Shown here one piece after another: positions 1-9,276 of a stretch of 64,000 nucleotides of DNA. Below the pieces are notes generated by a model. The model was not told where the DNA came from. It did not search any database and was given only the letters and a program-made list of their open reading frames with translations. Within the stretch, counting starts at the first letter, position 1. Every line of letters begins with the position of its first letter. The translations under genes were made by a program, and so were the position numbers. Source of the stretch: Hinthialibacter sp964556895 (GTDB taxonomy: Bacteria; Hinthialibacterota; Hinthialibacteria; Hinthialibacterales; Hinthialibacteraceae); the NCBI GenBank assembly GCA_964556895.1, contig CAZKYC010000013.1, positions 1 to 64,000 of the forward strand, in the 5' to 3' direction.

Positions 1-73
1 AAAATCATCCTTGAGATCGTGTCTGGAAATTTTAATTCAATTTGAGAGAACGTATACAAATCCCGGATGAGCC
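1..73 (-). repeat. Interspersed repeat, module A (inverted copy, runs to window edge)
   Basis: The reverse complement of these 73 bases matches 40866-40938 with about five mismatches and no gap. At the other site module A is followed directly by palindromic module B, so module B may lie just outside this window. The match contains an AT-rich core and no reading frame. Confidence 0.8.
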
Positions 74-94
74 CTAATTCAACTTTACGTTCCT

Positions 95-1921
95 CTACTC
101 ACTTGGCCCCTCTATGACGCGTTGCATCCGACTGACTTGTTTCCGGTCCCAGATGGGCGCGTAATGGATCCACCATTCGCCCGGCTGCATCTTGGCGTAC
201 AACAAGTCGCCAATCACCAACGGGCTGTCTTTATCGGGCGCGTCGGTTTCATTCTGGCTAATTGTATAGTGAAACACCTGTTCGCTTCGCGGCGCCTGTA
301 ATGTGGTGGGCTTACCATACCAATAGTGCATCCACTCAAATTGAATTTTCGAATCAGATGGCAAGGCCGACGCCGAAGCCTGAACCGGACACCCCATTTC
401 TTGTAATTTCAAGAGCGAGGTTTGAAAGGGGATCGAGTCGAGAAATTGGTAGCGGAAATTAAAGGAGCGCCCGCCCTCAAAGTCGTCTTTGGTTCGACAG
501 CCGTGGGTCGGCACCCAGAATTGAGAGTTTGAACTGATTCGATTGTAGGAGTTGATGTATTGGTCTAGCCCTGTGCCTTGGATTGTCGCTTCGGGTTCGC
601 CGTCGATAAACACATAATCATCGCCTTCATAATAGTAATGTTTTTCGTCGCCGTATTCGGTTGAAATCATTTTGACGCTGGCCCCCATGTAGCGGCCCTG
701 GCCTTCAAACTCAAATACTGGATAGGTATGAGCAATGTTTCCAAGCCGTTTTGTGGGCTTGGCGAAAAAATACATCGCGTTGGGGTCAATTTCATCCAAC
801 GCAAGGCGGTATTCAAAATTCAATGGAACCGGCGCCGGGTTGGTTGACTCGATAAAAATCTGGGCCTCTTCATGATAGGGCATGTAAAATTGAGTGACCA
901 AAATCTGTTTATGGGGCAGGTAGCCGTATGCAGGGTTGCTCCACCCGCGGTTGGCGTCAACGACGTTAAAAAACTCGGCGAATGTACATTCGACCGCCGG
1001 GTCGACCATTGAATCCCAATACATAGTTAGCTTAAGGTTCTGAAAAACCTCTACGGTATAGGCTTGGGTTGTGAATTGCAGGTATTGAATCGCGCCCGGC
1101 CCTCTGAGAGAGGCGATCAACTGGCGCCCATTAGGCCCAATGGTGACGCTGCCCGCGCGTTTGTTGAGGTCTTCGAAGTGTTGGTCAGCCGTTGATGCGA
1201 TATAGTTGAATAATGTTTTTTTCGCCGTCTGGGTGCGCTTGTCAAACTCTTGGGAAAACGTTTTGGTTTGGACGCCGTCGCCCCACTGAATGGCCTGGAC
1301 CTGGTATTGAATGCCCGTCGCGGCGCTGTCTATCGCGATGCGGCAGCGCTGCTCATACGGCATCGGCATGTAACAGACATAGCCGCCGCCGCTGGTTCTT
1401 GAGGTATAGACAAATAAATTGGTAAAGGGGGCTACTTTTTCATTAAAGAGCAGGTCAATGGTGGTATCGACGCGCGCATCTTCTTCGTCATCAAAATAGA
1501 TGCGAATCGCACCGCTTACATTGCCCGACAACCAGATGCGGTTAATGCAGCCGGGGCCTTCGCCGTCGAACAACACCTTCCATTGGCGCCCATCGTCTTC
1601 GAAAGTCCCTTGAAAGACATCGACGTCAAACATCTCGCCGCGGCTGTGGCTGGAAGTAAACTGGACCGTCTCAGACGAATGCAACACCGCCATCGAGGCG
1701 GGGTTAGCCAAGCGGTTCATCATATAGGCAGTGTCGCGAATGGTTGTAGAAACCGCTTGGGACTCAGGCGTTAGCGCTGAAGCCTTGGCGACAGGATTGT
1801 CAGGAGGCGGCGGGCTGCATGCCCAATGGCACCAAGCGACCATACTAACTAAGACTGTGAACGCAATAGACCAAAATCGATTATGACTTGTAGTTTGTTG
1901 GATCAGGGACGCCGGCTTCAT
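95..1921 (-). CDS. DUF2961-family exported lipoprotein
   Basis: This 608-residue protein has the look of DUF2961, a family of secreted proteins often found near sugar-active enzymes in Planctomycetes- and Hydrogenedentes-like genomes. The visible hallmark is the GPGCINRIWLSG stretch followed by RIYFDDEED near residues 120-145. The N-terminus has a hydrophobic segment at about 17-30 ending in HWAC (Cys35) and a Pro-rich start of the mature chain, which suggests a lipoprotein; the lipobox is not ideal. Fungal and bacterial relatives have been linked to glycan hydrolysis, but the substrate here cannot be read. The ATG lies inside the last codons of queC (41-bp overlap) with an AAAGGG-like ribosome site, so it may be co-transcribed with queE-queC. 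Confidence 0.8.
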   Translation of the reverse strand: MKPASLIQQTTSHNRFWSIAFTVLVSMVAWCHWACSPPPPDNPVAKASALTPESQAVSTTIRDTAYMMNRLANPASMAVLHSSETVQFTSSHSRGEMFDVDVFQGTFEDDGRQWKVLFDGEGPGCINRIWLSGNVSGAIRIYFDDEEDARVDTTIDLLFNEKVAPFTNLFVYTSRTSGGGYVCYMPMPYEQRCRIAIDSAATGIQYQVQAIQWGDGVQTKTFSQEFDKRTQTAKKTLFNYIASTADQHFEDLNKRAGSVTIGPNGRQLIASLRGPGAIQYLQFTTQAYTVEVFQNLKLTMYWDSMVDPAVECTFAEFFNVVDANRGWSNPAYGYLPHKQILVTQFYMPYHEEAQIFIESTNPAPVPLNFEYRLALDEIDPNAMYFFAKPTKRLGNIAHTYPVFEFEGQGRYMGASVKMISTEYGDEKHYYYEGDDYVFIDGEPEATIQGTGLDQYINSYNRISSNSQFWVPTHGCRTKDDFEGGRSFNFRYQFLDSIPFQTSLLKLQEMGCPVQASASALPSDSKIQFEWMHYWYGKPTTLQAPRSEQVFHYTISQNETDAPDKDSPLVIGDLLYAKMQPGEWWIHYAPIWDRKQVSRMQRVIEGPSE

Positions 1922-2588
1922 GAAACCCTTTCTTTCTCAATAGGCAACTATCGCACTGGCCGCAATGGAGGCCGCTGTCTGTTGGATCATAACAACTATG
2001 AGTGAGTTCAAATGGAGCATTCAGTTGGCTGCCCCGCTGGATGATCTGCGCCTTTGACCAATGGATCAATGGAGTCTGAAACTGGAGCGGGCGGCCTTCG
2101 ACGCCAGTCTTCAGGCCCTGACGCGCCATTTCTTCAAATGCGGCCATAAACGCAGGACGACAGTCAGGGTACCCGCTGTAATCTAGCGCATTCACGCCAA
2201 TGAAAATATGGTTGCGTTCAGACACTTCGGCGTGGGCGAGCGCGAATGACAAGAAAATAATATTGCGCGCCGGGACATAAGTCACGGGGATAGCGCCCGC
2301 CATCTCGTCAGTGGAGCGGCCCTTGGGGACGTCAATAGCATCCGTCAGCGCCGAATGGCCAAACTGGCGCAGGTCGATATCGACTATCCGATGGTCAGAA
2401 ACGCCGTAATGGCTGGCGATGGCCTGAGCGGCGTCTAATTCGATCAAGTGGCGTTGCCCATAGCGAAAGCTCAGCGCAGCGCAGTCATAGCCCTCATGAG
2501 CGGCAATCGCCAGCGTCACCGCAGAATCTAACCCGCCGCTTACTAAAATTACCGCCCGTTTGTCTTGGTGGTCGCTCACGCGAGTCAT
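1881..2588 (-). CDS. queC: 7-cyano-7-deazaguanine synthase QueC
   Basis: QueC converts 7-carboxy-7-deazaguanine to preQ0 using ATP and ammonia, in the cytoplasmic route to queuosine. The 235-residue chain has the PP-loop SGGLDSA at 17-23 and the C-terminal zinc site built from HSC and HCGQCDSC. The start was set at the ATG whose first bases overlap the queE stop (ATGA), because the longer frame would add 27 residues lying within queE and lacking family similarity. Translational coupling with queE is likely. No queD, queF or folE is present in the window. Confidence 0.95.
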   Translation of the reverse strand: MTRVSDHQDKRAVILVSGGLDSAVTLAIAAHEGYDCAALSFRYGQRHLIELDAAQAIASHYGVSDHRIVDIDLRQFGHSALTDAIDVPKGRSTDEMAGAIPVTYVPARNIIFLSFALAHAEVSERNHIFIGVNALDYSGYPDCRPAFMAAFEEMARQGLKTGVEGRPLQFQTPLIHWSKAQIIQRGSQLNAPFELTHSCYDPTDSGLHCGQCDSCLLRKKGFHEAGVPDPTNYKS

Positions 2589-3226
2589 ACACCTTTCGCG
2601 TCTGGCTGCCAGATGTATTTGTGAAGCTGTAACTGAAGCCGCGCCGGGACGCCGTCGCCCAGAATCCAATTGACGAGTTCGACCGAATCGAGAACGCCAA
2701 ACGACGGCGAAAAATGGGTGATGTGTTTCTCAAACAAACCATGCTCACGACATACGCCGACCGACCAGTTATAATCGTCCTTGTCGGCGATCACAAATTT
2801 GATTTCATCATTCTCTGATAAAAATTTCAAATTGCCCCAATGGTTGCGGCGCGCCATCAGGCTGGACGGCGTTTTGATATCCATAATTTTTATCACATCC
2901 GGCGGCAACACATCCACCGCAAACGCCCCGCTGGTTTCAATTAACACAGTCGCGCCCAAATCAAGCAGGCGTTGGCATAATTCGGGCGTGTTGGGTTCTT
3001 CGAGCGGCTCGCCGCCTGTGATCTCGACCAGGTCGGCGCCCAGTTGTTTGACTTTGGCGACGACGTCGTCAAGCGGCGTCTCGCCGCCTGAATCAAATTC
3101 CAGCGCATACCCGGTGTCACAATACGAACAACGCAACGAACAGCCTGCGGTGCGCACGAACGTGCATGGGCGCCCGGCGTATGACGACTCGCCTTGGATG
3201 CTGCGGTAGATTTCAGAAATTCTCAT
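2585..3226 (-). CDS. queE: 7-carboxy-7-deazaguanine synthase QueE (radical SAM)
   Basis: QueE rearranges 6-carboxy-tetrahydropterin to 7-carboxy-7-deazaguanine, the step before QueC. The 213-residue protein begins MRISEIYRSIQGE, typical for the family, and carries the radical-SAM CX3CX2C cluster at Cys29, Cys33 and Cys36, then an ITGGEP SAM-binding turn. The ATG at 3226 was chosen over longer frames because these would read into palindromic repeat B upstream. It overlaps queC by four bases. Confidence 0.94.
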   Translation of the reverse strand: MRISEIYRSIQGESSYAGRPCTFVRTAGCSLRCSYCDTGYALEFDSGGETPLDDVVAKVKQLGADLVEITGGEPLEEPNTPELCQRLLDLGATVLIETSGAFAVDVLPPDVIKIMDIKTPSSLMARRNHWGNLKFLSENDEIKFVIADKDDYNWSVGVCREHGLFEKHITHFSPSFGVLDSVELVNWILGDGVPARLQLQLHKYIWQPDAKGV

Positions 3227-3282
3227 TGGTATTGCTCTTGAAAGAATTCTATAGTAAGAAAACTGATACATGCCTTGTGAAA

Positions 3283-3358
3283 GGCATGGGTACAACTCTG
3301 CTCGCTTCGACGCCGCTCCGCGTTTTTGCATAGGCGCTCTCAGAGTTGCACCCATGCC
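3283..3358. repeat. Palindromic repeat module B, copy 1
   Basis: A 76-bp imperfect palindrome whose arms read GGCATGGGTACAACTCTG and the near-reverse-complement CAGAGTTGCACCCATGCC. It sits in the 350-bp gap between divergent queE and miaB. The rest of that gap shows no gene; a GAGATGGCT motif at about 3414 resembles the terminal repeat of the MITE-like element at 8383. Other copies are at 8422, 19665, 34615 and 40954. Confidence 0.9.
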
Positions 3359-3576
3359 ATCAAAAGGGTATCTATTGATGATATGCGGAAATCTCTTTTC
3401 CAAAAACAAGAACAGAGATGGCTACGCTCGTATCAGCATTTTTGCCTGTCAACGAAAACCTGGCAAGTGCATACCTCGCTCCCTCCCGTAAAGGGCGAAA
3501 GCGAATTAGTATAGTAGTTTCTGCACAGAAACGGCATCCAAGCATACCAAACGGTTTTCACTGAACGATAAAACGA

Positions 3577-4929
3577 ATGAAGTATCATATTCAAACCTTT
3601 GGCTGTCAGATGAACGTCTACGATACCGAATCGTTGGCGGGCCTACTCAATCGCGCCGGGCACGAATCGACCGACAACCTCGAAGAGGCCGAACTGATTC
3701 TGCTCAACACTTGTTCGATCCGCGAGGGCGCCGAAGACCGCGTTAGAGGCCGCGTCGGACAGCTGAAGCAATATAAAGACATCGCCAACCTTAAATACCT
3801 GGGCATCTGCGGCTGTATGGCCCAAAAAGAGGGCGAGCGCCTGCTTGAGAAGGTTCCATACCTTGATTTAGTGATGGGGCCGGGAGCGATTGGCTCGGTG
3901 TCCCGCCTGGTGGATGAAGTCCAGTCAGGTAAAGGCCCGGTGCTCGATCTTCACGGCCTTGAAGACGACTACGATCAGGTGTTCCCCGTTTCGAATGAAG
4001 AGGTGGCCTACCCGCGCTTTGTTTCGGTGATGAAGGGCTGCGACAAGAAATGCACCTTTTGCGTAGTGCCGTTCACGCGCGGGCCCGAGCGTTCGCGGGC
4101 GCCGCATATCATTCTTCAAGAAGTCGAAAACCTGGTCAACAGGGGCCACAAAGAAGTGACCCTGATCGGCCAGACCATCAACGCCTATCAATGGAACGAC
4201 ATTGATTTCGCCAAACTGCTAGAAATGGTCGACGCCGTCTCCGGCCTTGAGCGCTTGCGGTTTACCACGTCACACCCCAAAGACGCGACTGAACCGATGC
4301 TGCGCGCGATGGCCGAACTGCCCAGCGTCTGCGAGCAACTTCACCTACCAGTGCAATGCGGTTCCGACCGTGTTCTTCGCCGCATGAAGCGCTTTTACAC
4401 CAAAGACCAGTATATGGAAATCATCCATGACTATCGCCGCCGCTTTGAAGGGGCTGAGGTTATGCCTGCGGTGACGACAGACTTGATCGTGGGGTTCCCC
4501 GGCGAGACCGAAGAAGACTTTGAGATGACGCTCGACCTGGTGCGCGAGGTTCGCTATGACGCGGCGTATATGTTTAAATACTCGCCGCGCCGAGGCACCG
4601 CCGCCCTCAAACTCGACGGACAAGTCGATGAATTCACCAAAGCGCGCCGCCTCGACGCGTTAATCAAACTACAGAATGAAATCGCCCGCCAACTCAGCGA
4701 CGCCGTGGTCGGTAAAACCGTCGAAGTCATGGTTGAACAGACCCATCACGACCCCAAAAAAGGCATGACCTATGAAACCCGCATGCGCACCGGGCGCATC
4801 GTCATGCTGCACGGCGAACATGGGCCCTTTGAGATCGGCGATATCTTGTCGGTCAAGATTACCTCGGCGGCCTATTTTACGTTATATGGGGCCCCCGTCT
4901 GTGACCAGGTAAAAACCATTGTGGCGTAA
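3577..4929 (+). CDS. miaB: tRNA-2-methylthio-N6-dimethylallyladenosine synthase MiaB
   Basis: MiaB methylthiolates i6A37 in tRNAs reading UNN codons. The 450-residue chain has the UPF0004 domain with cluster cysteines at 10, 46 and 80 (FGCQMN, NTCSIRE, CGCMAQ). The radical-SAM motif CX3CX2C follows at 155, 159 and 162, then the FTRGPERSR signature that separates MiaB from RimO and MtaB. The C-terminal 65 residues fit a TRAM RNA-binding domain. The length is normal. It is the first gene of a pair with the exported protein that follows. Confidence 0.96.
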   Translation: MKYHIQTFGCQMNVYDTESLAGLLNRAGHESTDNLEEAELILLNTCSIREGAEDRVRGRVGQLKQYKDIANLKYLGICGCMAQKEGERLLEKVPYLDLVMGPGAIGSVSRLVDEVQSGKGPVLDLHGLEDDYDQVFPVSNEEVAYPRFVSVMKGCDKKCTFCVVPFTRGPERSRAPHIILQEVENLVNRGHKEVTLIGQTINAYQWNDIDFAKLLEMVDAVSGLERLRFTTSHPKDATEPMLRAMAELPSVCEQLHLPVQCGSDRVLRRMKRFYTKDQYMEIIHDYRRRFEGAEVMPAVTTDLIVGFPGETEEDFEMTLDLVREVRYDAAYMFKYSPRRGTAALKLDGQVDEFTKARRLDALIKLQNEIARQLSDAVVGKTVEVMVEQTHHDPKKGMTYETRMRTGRIVMLHGEHGPFEIGDILSVKITSAAYFTLYGAPVCDQVKTIVA

Positions 4930-5755
4930 ATGGATTCTGCCCGTTGCCGTTTCATTGCTGTTGGCCGCGCCCGGCGCCAGCCGGGGCCAGTTGTTGAACC
5001 CCTCCACCAACACGCTTGACCCTATCACCCAGCGCGCCCTCGACGAGTTAGACCGCCTCACATTGACAGGAACGCCTGAACAGGTGAAGGAACAGTTGCT
5101 GCGCGTGATTAACAGTTCGGGCTATATCAAGCCGCTGGCGCGGGTGTTTTATCAACTGGCCGCCCAAAACGAAGGCGACGCCAACCAGGCCGCGCAATCG
5201 TATTTTACCGTTATTGATCAGTGGCCTGAATCAGCCTGGGCGCAAAAAGCCTTAATCGAATTGGCGCCGCTGATTTTAATGAGCGACGGCGAGGTGGGGG
5301 CCGCCTATATTCAACCTATATGGAAAAAACAAGACGTCTTATTGTCTAAAGCGGTCGATGCGGCCGAAGTGGGAGAAACCCCCGAGACGCTGCTCAAAGA
5401 GGTGTTTTTAAATCTTGTCTATATCGCCAATCAACAAAATCTGAGCGGGCTGTTAGAGTCGCTCTCTCAACACCCACTCGCCCAACACCCCGACGCCGCC
5501 GAGGTGGTTGCGCTGGCGCGGGCGTCGGCGTCGATTCATTCTGGGCGGCCTGAATTGGGCGAAGCGCGCCTTCAGGCGTGGCTGTCCGATTGGCCTCATT
5601 CGCCGCTGCGAGCCTACGCCTATCTTTTATTTTATGAGTCTTCGGGCGACCCCAGCGCGAGACATGAATCAGCGGCCCGGATTCGGGACGAGTATGCGGA
5701 AACGTTAGAAGCCCGGATGCTTGAGCGGCGGCTCACCAACAGCGGACGGTTTTAA
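4919..5755 (+). CDS. Exported TPR-like protein of unknown function
   Basis: This 278-residue protein starts with a TTG codon overlapping the miaB stop by 11 bases, followed by a clear signal peptide (MWRKWILPVAVSLLLAAPGAS, residues 1-21). The rest is helical and Ala/Gln/Leu-rich, with regions such as residues 75-100 that look like degenerate tetratricopeptide repeats (AAQSYFTVIDQWPESAWAQ). No catalytic motif is visible. It is probably periplasmic and may be a scaffold; a functional link to miaB is not suggested beyond overlap. No in-frame ATG exists near the signal peptide, which supports the TTG start. Confidence 0.7.
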   Translation: MWRKWILPVAVSLLLAAPGASRGQLLNPSTNTLDPITQRALDELDRLTLTGTPEQVKEQLLRVINSSGYIKPLARVFYQLAAQNEGDANQAAQSYFTVIDQWPESAWAQKALIELAPLILMSDGEVGAAYIQPIWKKQDVLLSKAVDAAEVGETPETLLKEVFLNLVYIANQQNLSGLLESLSQHPLAQHPDAAEVVALARASASIHSGRPELGEARLQAWLSDWPHSPLRAYAYLLFYESSGDPSARHESAARIRDEYAETLEARMLERRLTNSGRF

Positions 5756-5804
5756 GCGGCGCACAGCCTGCAGTCGAAACCAAATACAAACCCATGAAGG
5801 CCGG

Positions 5805-7514
5805 TCAACTGCCAGAGTTCACTAATTCTTCGACTGGCTCAGGCTTAACCATGTCTATGCTCGACGGGTCTTCAGTCGGTGCATCGTCATCGGCTAACTC
5901 TCCGGTCTCTGGCCCTGCCTCGGGCTCCTCCGGAGATGAGGGCCCCGGGAGAGAGTCTCCTCCCGAGCCCGTCCGGCCGACAGCATCGAAGACAGAGGCC
6001 AGAAACTCGTTGCGTTTTTTCTTGGCCAATGTGCTATTGCTTTGCAGGTCGATTTCAACCTCAGGCGAACACTCAAACATCGTATATACTGAGAACTTGC
6101 CTGATTTGAGTTCACGATATTCATCGGGGCGCAGGTCTTTGCCAAGCGGGATGTCAAGCACCCAGCCGTAGGCGTCAGCGATCGACTGGTCAATCTGACG
6201 CTCAAACGCGCTGTATTGCTTTCGTTTATCAATAATACGGGTGAGATATTCCTTATCGATCGCGACATCTTTGCGCTTGCTGGGCGGCAGGGTTTGAAGC
6301 TCGGCCATTTTGTCATCAACGTCTTTACGCGCTTTATAAATGTCATCCAGCGTCAGGGCGATAATTTCAGGCCCGTCGAGCGAGTCCTTGCCCGTGGCGA
6401 ACACACTGATCATGGCCTTCAGGTGGGCTTGATACATCTTTGCGGTGAAGGTGCGCAATTCATAATTGTCGCCATAAAAGATCACATCACGCGGTAACAT
6501 CTTTAACATAACTTGCGGCGAGGTGGAATTTGATTGCAGTTTACGAACAATGCGCTCACGTAACGCCGGGCAGAGCTCTTTGGTGATCATAAATTGACGG
6601 AACTTTTTATGGTCAAATTCGGAGAACTGCATTTTTTCGGTGAACTGCCAAGTAAACAGCAGGTTCTCGGCGTTTTCGATTTCGTCTGGTGTGAGAGTGA
6701 TCTCTAAATCTTGGACTTGTTGTTCGAGGTTGCTTCGATAACTCAATGAACTGTTGTAGTCGTCTTCGAGCGATTTGATATGTTTGTCGAGAATGATTTG
6801 CTGCAAGGTGCGCCCAACGATGTGGTTTTTTAGCGTCTTGTTTTTATCTAGCTGCGACTTGATCTCGCGTTTGAGCTTCGTGAACCAATAACACCAACTC
6901 TCAAAGCCGCGAAGAGTAAATGACTCTTCTTCGGTCTTGGCTTCAATCTTGAGGCCTTTGGCGAGCGGACTAAACATCTGTAAGCCCGCGTGGCGAATAA
7001 ACCGCTTAAACTCGACCGCAGTGAGTTTGGCCAACACCGGGGAATTTTCAGCGTCAATCTTGAGTTCAGCAAGAAACTTCGCCGCGTCTTCTTCGGAGGC
7101 GGAATGCAGTCGGTTAATCAATTCGCGTATTTGATGAGCAATCGAGTCTGAGATGGTGTCAGTGCGTTTCACCACCATTTCAACCCGCTCCATAATCTCT
7201 TTGTCACTGACCATTTTGCCAGAGGTATTTTCTTCACATTTGCGCTTGAAGAAACTGAGGTCTTCGGGGGCGAGCCATACGCCTGATTCACGGAACGCCT
7301 TTTTGACAATCCGTTCGCCCCAAACGCGGTCGCCGCTGGCCTTTTTCCAGCCCCATTTGTAGAAGGGCGAGGTTTTTTCACCAGACCATTTGTTGACCAA
7401 ACCTAATTCGGCCAATAGGTTTTTTTGTTCTACGCGGCCGCCCGGCGACGCCAAGACGATGAGCAGAAGCACCAAAACCACAACGATAACGGCTATGGCG
7501 ATGATAATAATCAT
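5805..7514 (-). CDS. Membrane-anchored coiled-coil protein of unknown function
   Basis: I do not recognise this family. From the ATG at 7514 (GGAACC upstream) the protein has 569 residues: an N-terminal membrane helix of Ile/Val/Leu, then a long charged, helical cytoplasmic or periplasmic body rich in Lys, Glu and Arg. Coiled-coil-like segments surround the middle, and the tail is acidic and Pro/Ser-rich (about the last 60 residues). No signature motif is seen. It converges on the preceding gene with a 49-bp gap. The AT-rich 228 bp upstream shows no gene. Confidence 0.65.
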   Translation of the reverse strand: MIIIIAIAVIVVVLVLLLIVLASPGGRVEQKNLLAELGLVNKWSGEKTSPFYKWGWKKASGDRVWGERIVKKAFRESGVWLAPEDLSFFKRKCEENTSGKMVSDKEIMERVEMVVKRTDTISDSIAHQIRELINRLHSASEEDAAKFLAELKIDAENSPVLAKLTAVEFKRFIRHAGLQMFSPLAKGLKIEAKTEEESFTLRGFESWCYWFTKLKREIKSQLDKNKTLKNHIVGRTLQQIILDKHIKSLEDDYNSSLSYRSNLEQQVQDLEITLTPDEIENAENLLFTWQFTEKMQFSEFDHKKFRQFMITKELCPALRERIVRKLQSNSTSPQVMLKMLPRDVIFYGDNYELRTFTAKMYQAHLKAMISVFATGKDSLDGPEIIALTLDDIYKARKDVDDKMAELQTLPPSKRKDVAIDKEYLTRIIDKRKQYSAFERQIDQSIADAYGWVLDIPLGKDLRPDEYRELKSGKFSVYTMFECSPEVEIDLQSNSTLAKKKRNEFLASVFDAVGRTGSGGDSLPGPSSPEEPEAGPETGELADDDAPTEDPSSIDMVKPEPVEELVNSGS

Positions 7515-7742
7515 TCTGGTTCCAATGAGCGTTTTTTGTCTTACTACAAAAAGCAAAAAACGGGCTAATTTATTCTGATGGTCTAACAAAACTAGAAAAT
7601 ACGGCAAATTATATAAAACCAGTAAGTTAACAGGACATAGTTAAGAAAAAAATATACTCATATATTGGCATTTCTTACCCAATAGTAGCACAAAGTGAAT
7701 AATAATAATATCAATATGAGAAATCTATTAGTATGAGAAATC

Positions 7743-8357
7743 TCAGTCAGTCAAAATTCTAACCCGCCTTCCATTTAATTTCAGTCTGTTTTGAGTAAAC
7801 AATTTGACCGCTTCAGGATAAAGTTTCCGCTCGGTCGCCTGGACGCGCTCTGCCAGCGAGTCGGGGGTGTCGTCATCTAACACCTCAACCGCTTGTTGAA
7901 GAATGATTGGCCCGGTGTCATATTGCCCGTCGACGAAATGGACCGTACAGCCTGTGAGTTTGACGCCCGACTCGATGACCGCTTCGTGAACATGATGGCC
8001 GTACATGCCCTTGCCGCAAAACGCCGGGATCAGCGCCGGGTGGACGTTCATGATTCGCCCGGTGTATGAGTCTCCCGGCCAGAACAGCGACATAAAGCCG
8101 GCGAATAATACCAAATCAGGGTTCTCACTATCGACAGCCGCTGTCAACGCCTGGTTGTAATCAGCCCATTCGCTGAACGACTTTCGGGCGACAACATCGG
8201 TTGGGATGTTGTGGTTTTGAGCGCGTTGAAGGCCGTAGGCGTTGCTACGGCTTGATATAACCCTAGTGATTTGAATGGGCAACAGGCCTGATTCACTCAG
8301 GTCGATGAAGTTTTGTAAGGTAGTGCCGCTTCCGGAAAGCATCACAACAACGCGCAT
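7743..8357 (-). CDS. purN: Phosphoribosylglycinamide formyltransferase PurN
   Basis: PurN transfers the formyl group of 10-formyl-THF to GAR in purine synthesis. The 204-residue length is typical. The phosphate loop SGSGT lies at 8-12, and the catalytic triad is present as Asn104 and His106 (MNVHPALIP) and Asp147 (DGQYDTGPI). The family usually has SLLPxFxG(x)xA after the histidine, and here the loop reads ALIPAFCGKGMYG, a common variant. It stands alone, divergent from the marR operon across the MITE-like element. Confidence 0.94.
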   Translation of the reverse strand: MRVVVMLSGSGTTLQNFIDLSESGLLPIQITRVISSRSNAYGLQRAQNHNIPTDVVARKSFSEWADYNQALTAAVDSENPDLVLFAGFMSLFWPGDSYTGRIMNVHPALIPAFCGKGMYGHHVHEAVIESGVKLTGCTVHFVDGQYDTGPIILQQAVEVLDDDTPDSLAERVQATERKLYPEAVKLFTQNRLKLNGRRVRILTD

Positions 8358-8382
8358 GGCTGAGTTCCTTTATTCTAAGCAA

Positions 8383-8568
8383 TTCACAGCCATCTCAATT
8401 CAAAATCAAGGTGCAGCGAGTGGCCTAGGCACAACTCTGCTCGCTTCAGTGCGGGCTTTCAGGCCCATTTACACAGGCGCTCCCAGAGTTGCACCCAGGC
8501 CTGATAAACATGTCGAAATTCAAAATACCCTTGTTTCTTTGATTCCAACCGATTGAGATGGCTGTGAA
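8383..8568. mobile_element. MITE-like element with 17-bp perfect terminal inverted repeats, containing module B copy 2
   Basis: TTCACAGCCATCTCAAT at 8383-8399 is matched exactly by its reverse complement at 8552-8568, bounding a 186-bp non-coding unit. Its interior carries a diverged module B palindrome at 8422-8501 (GGCCTAGGCACAACTCTG and CAGAGTTGCACCCAGGCC). No transposase frame fits inside, so it would be non-autonomous. Fragments of the same terminus (AGCCATCTCAA) occur at about 19631 and 43354. No clear target-site duplication is seen. Confidence 0.65.
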
Positions 8569-8644
8569 CAAAATACCACACCACTTCAGCAATATTCAAA
8601 CCTCATGATCGACTGATAGGCTTCAAATCTTTTTTTGTCTCGGG

Positions 8645-8692
8645 TTGACAAATTTAATTAGGCGCCTTACCATTTAGTTAGGCGCCTAATTA
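8645..8692 (+). promoter_or_regulatory. Promoter and two palindromic operators of the marR-RND operon
   Basis: A TTGACA box at 8645-8650 and TACCAT at 8668-8673 are separated by 17 bp. Two copies of the palindrome TTAGGCGCCTAA, one with a single mismatch (8657-8668) and one perfect (8679-8690), lie between and just after the boxes, spaced 22 bp. That places them where a dimeric MarR regulator would block RNA polymerase. Autoregulation is inference from layout. Confidence 0.75.
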
Positions 8693-8727
8693 TCAGGCTG
8701 CTTACTACCTATTAGTGGTGGCCAAGA

Positions 8728-9276
8728 ATGAAAGAACCGCTTTTTCTCAAAAAAATTCCCAGCATTGACGTGCTAAATCAATGCGCCAAACAACATGCGG
8801 ATATTGACACGGGCGTGATAGAGGCGTTGATGTTCCTGCTTCACACATCAGGCGAGTTGATCAATGGCGGGGCGGAATATTTTCAGCGATATGGGACCAC
8901 GCCGGCGCGGTTTAGTTTGATGATGCACCTCCACATGAACCACCAAGGGTCGCTCAGCCCCTCTGATTTGGCGGAACGCACCGGCGTCACCCGCGCCACC
9001 ATCACCGGCGTGTTAGACGGCCTGGAACGGGAAGGCTTGATTCAACGCGAGCCAGACTCGAATGACCGCCGTTCACAAGTCGTTCGCCTGACAGACAAAG
9101 CCCGCTCGTTTTTGCATGACTTTTTGCCTGGCCATTTCAAGCGGATACAGGGGCTAATGGCGAATGTAAGCGACAAAGAAAAAAAACAATTGGTTTCAAT
9201 TCTAACGAAAATTTTGTCGAACCTGAGCGTATTCAATCGTAACGACGATGACGAGCCGTCGAAAGGCGAAGCATGA
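8728..9276 (+). CDS. MarR-family transcriptional regulator
   Basis: This 182-residue protein has a winged-helix DNA-binding domain at about 70-150. It includes LSPSDLAERTGVTRATITGV as the recognition region and EREGLIQREPDSNDRRSQ as the wing, with the family D-x-R-[AS] turn present as NDRRSQV. The N-terminus (about 1-50) is longer than in minimal MarR proteins. It leads an operon with a complete tripartite RND pump, and its stop overlaps the next start by four bases. It most likely represses the pump and itself through the palindromes upstream; the inducer is unknown. Confidence 0.9.
   Translation: MKEPLFLKKIPSIDVLNQCAKQHADIDTGVIEALMFLLHTSGELINGGAEYFQRYGTTPARFSLMMHLHMNHQGSLSPSDLAERTGVTRATITGVLDGLEREGLIQREPDSNDRRSQVVRLTDKARSFLHDFLPGHFKRIQGLMANVSDKEKKQLVSILTKILSNLSVFNRNDDDEPSKGEA

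Noticed and set aside
3227..3409. N-terminal extension of QueE
   Set aside because: The extension is the translation of palindromic repeat B, and similar peptides arise from other copies of that repeat.
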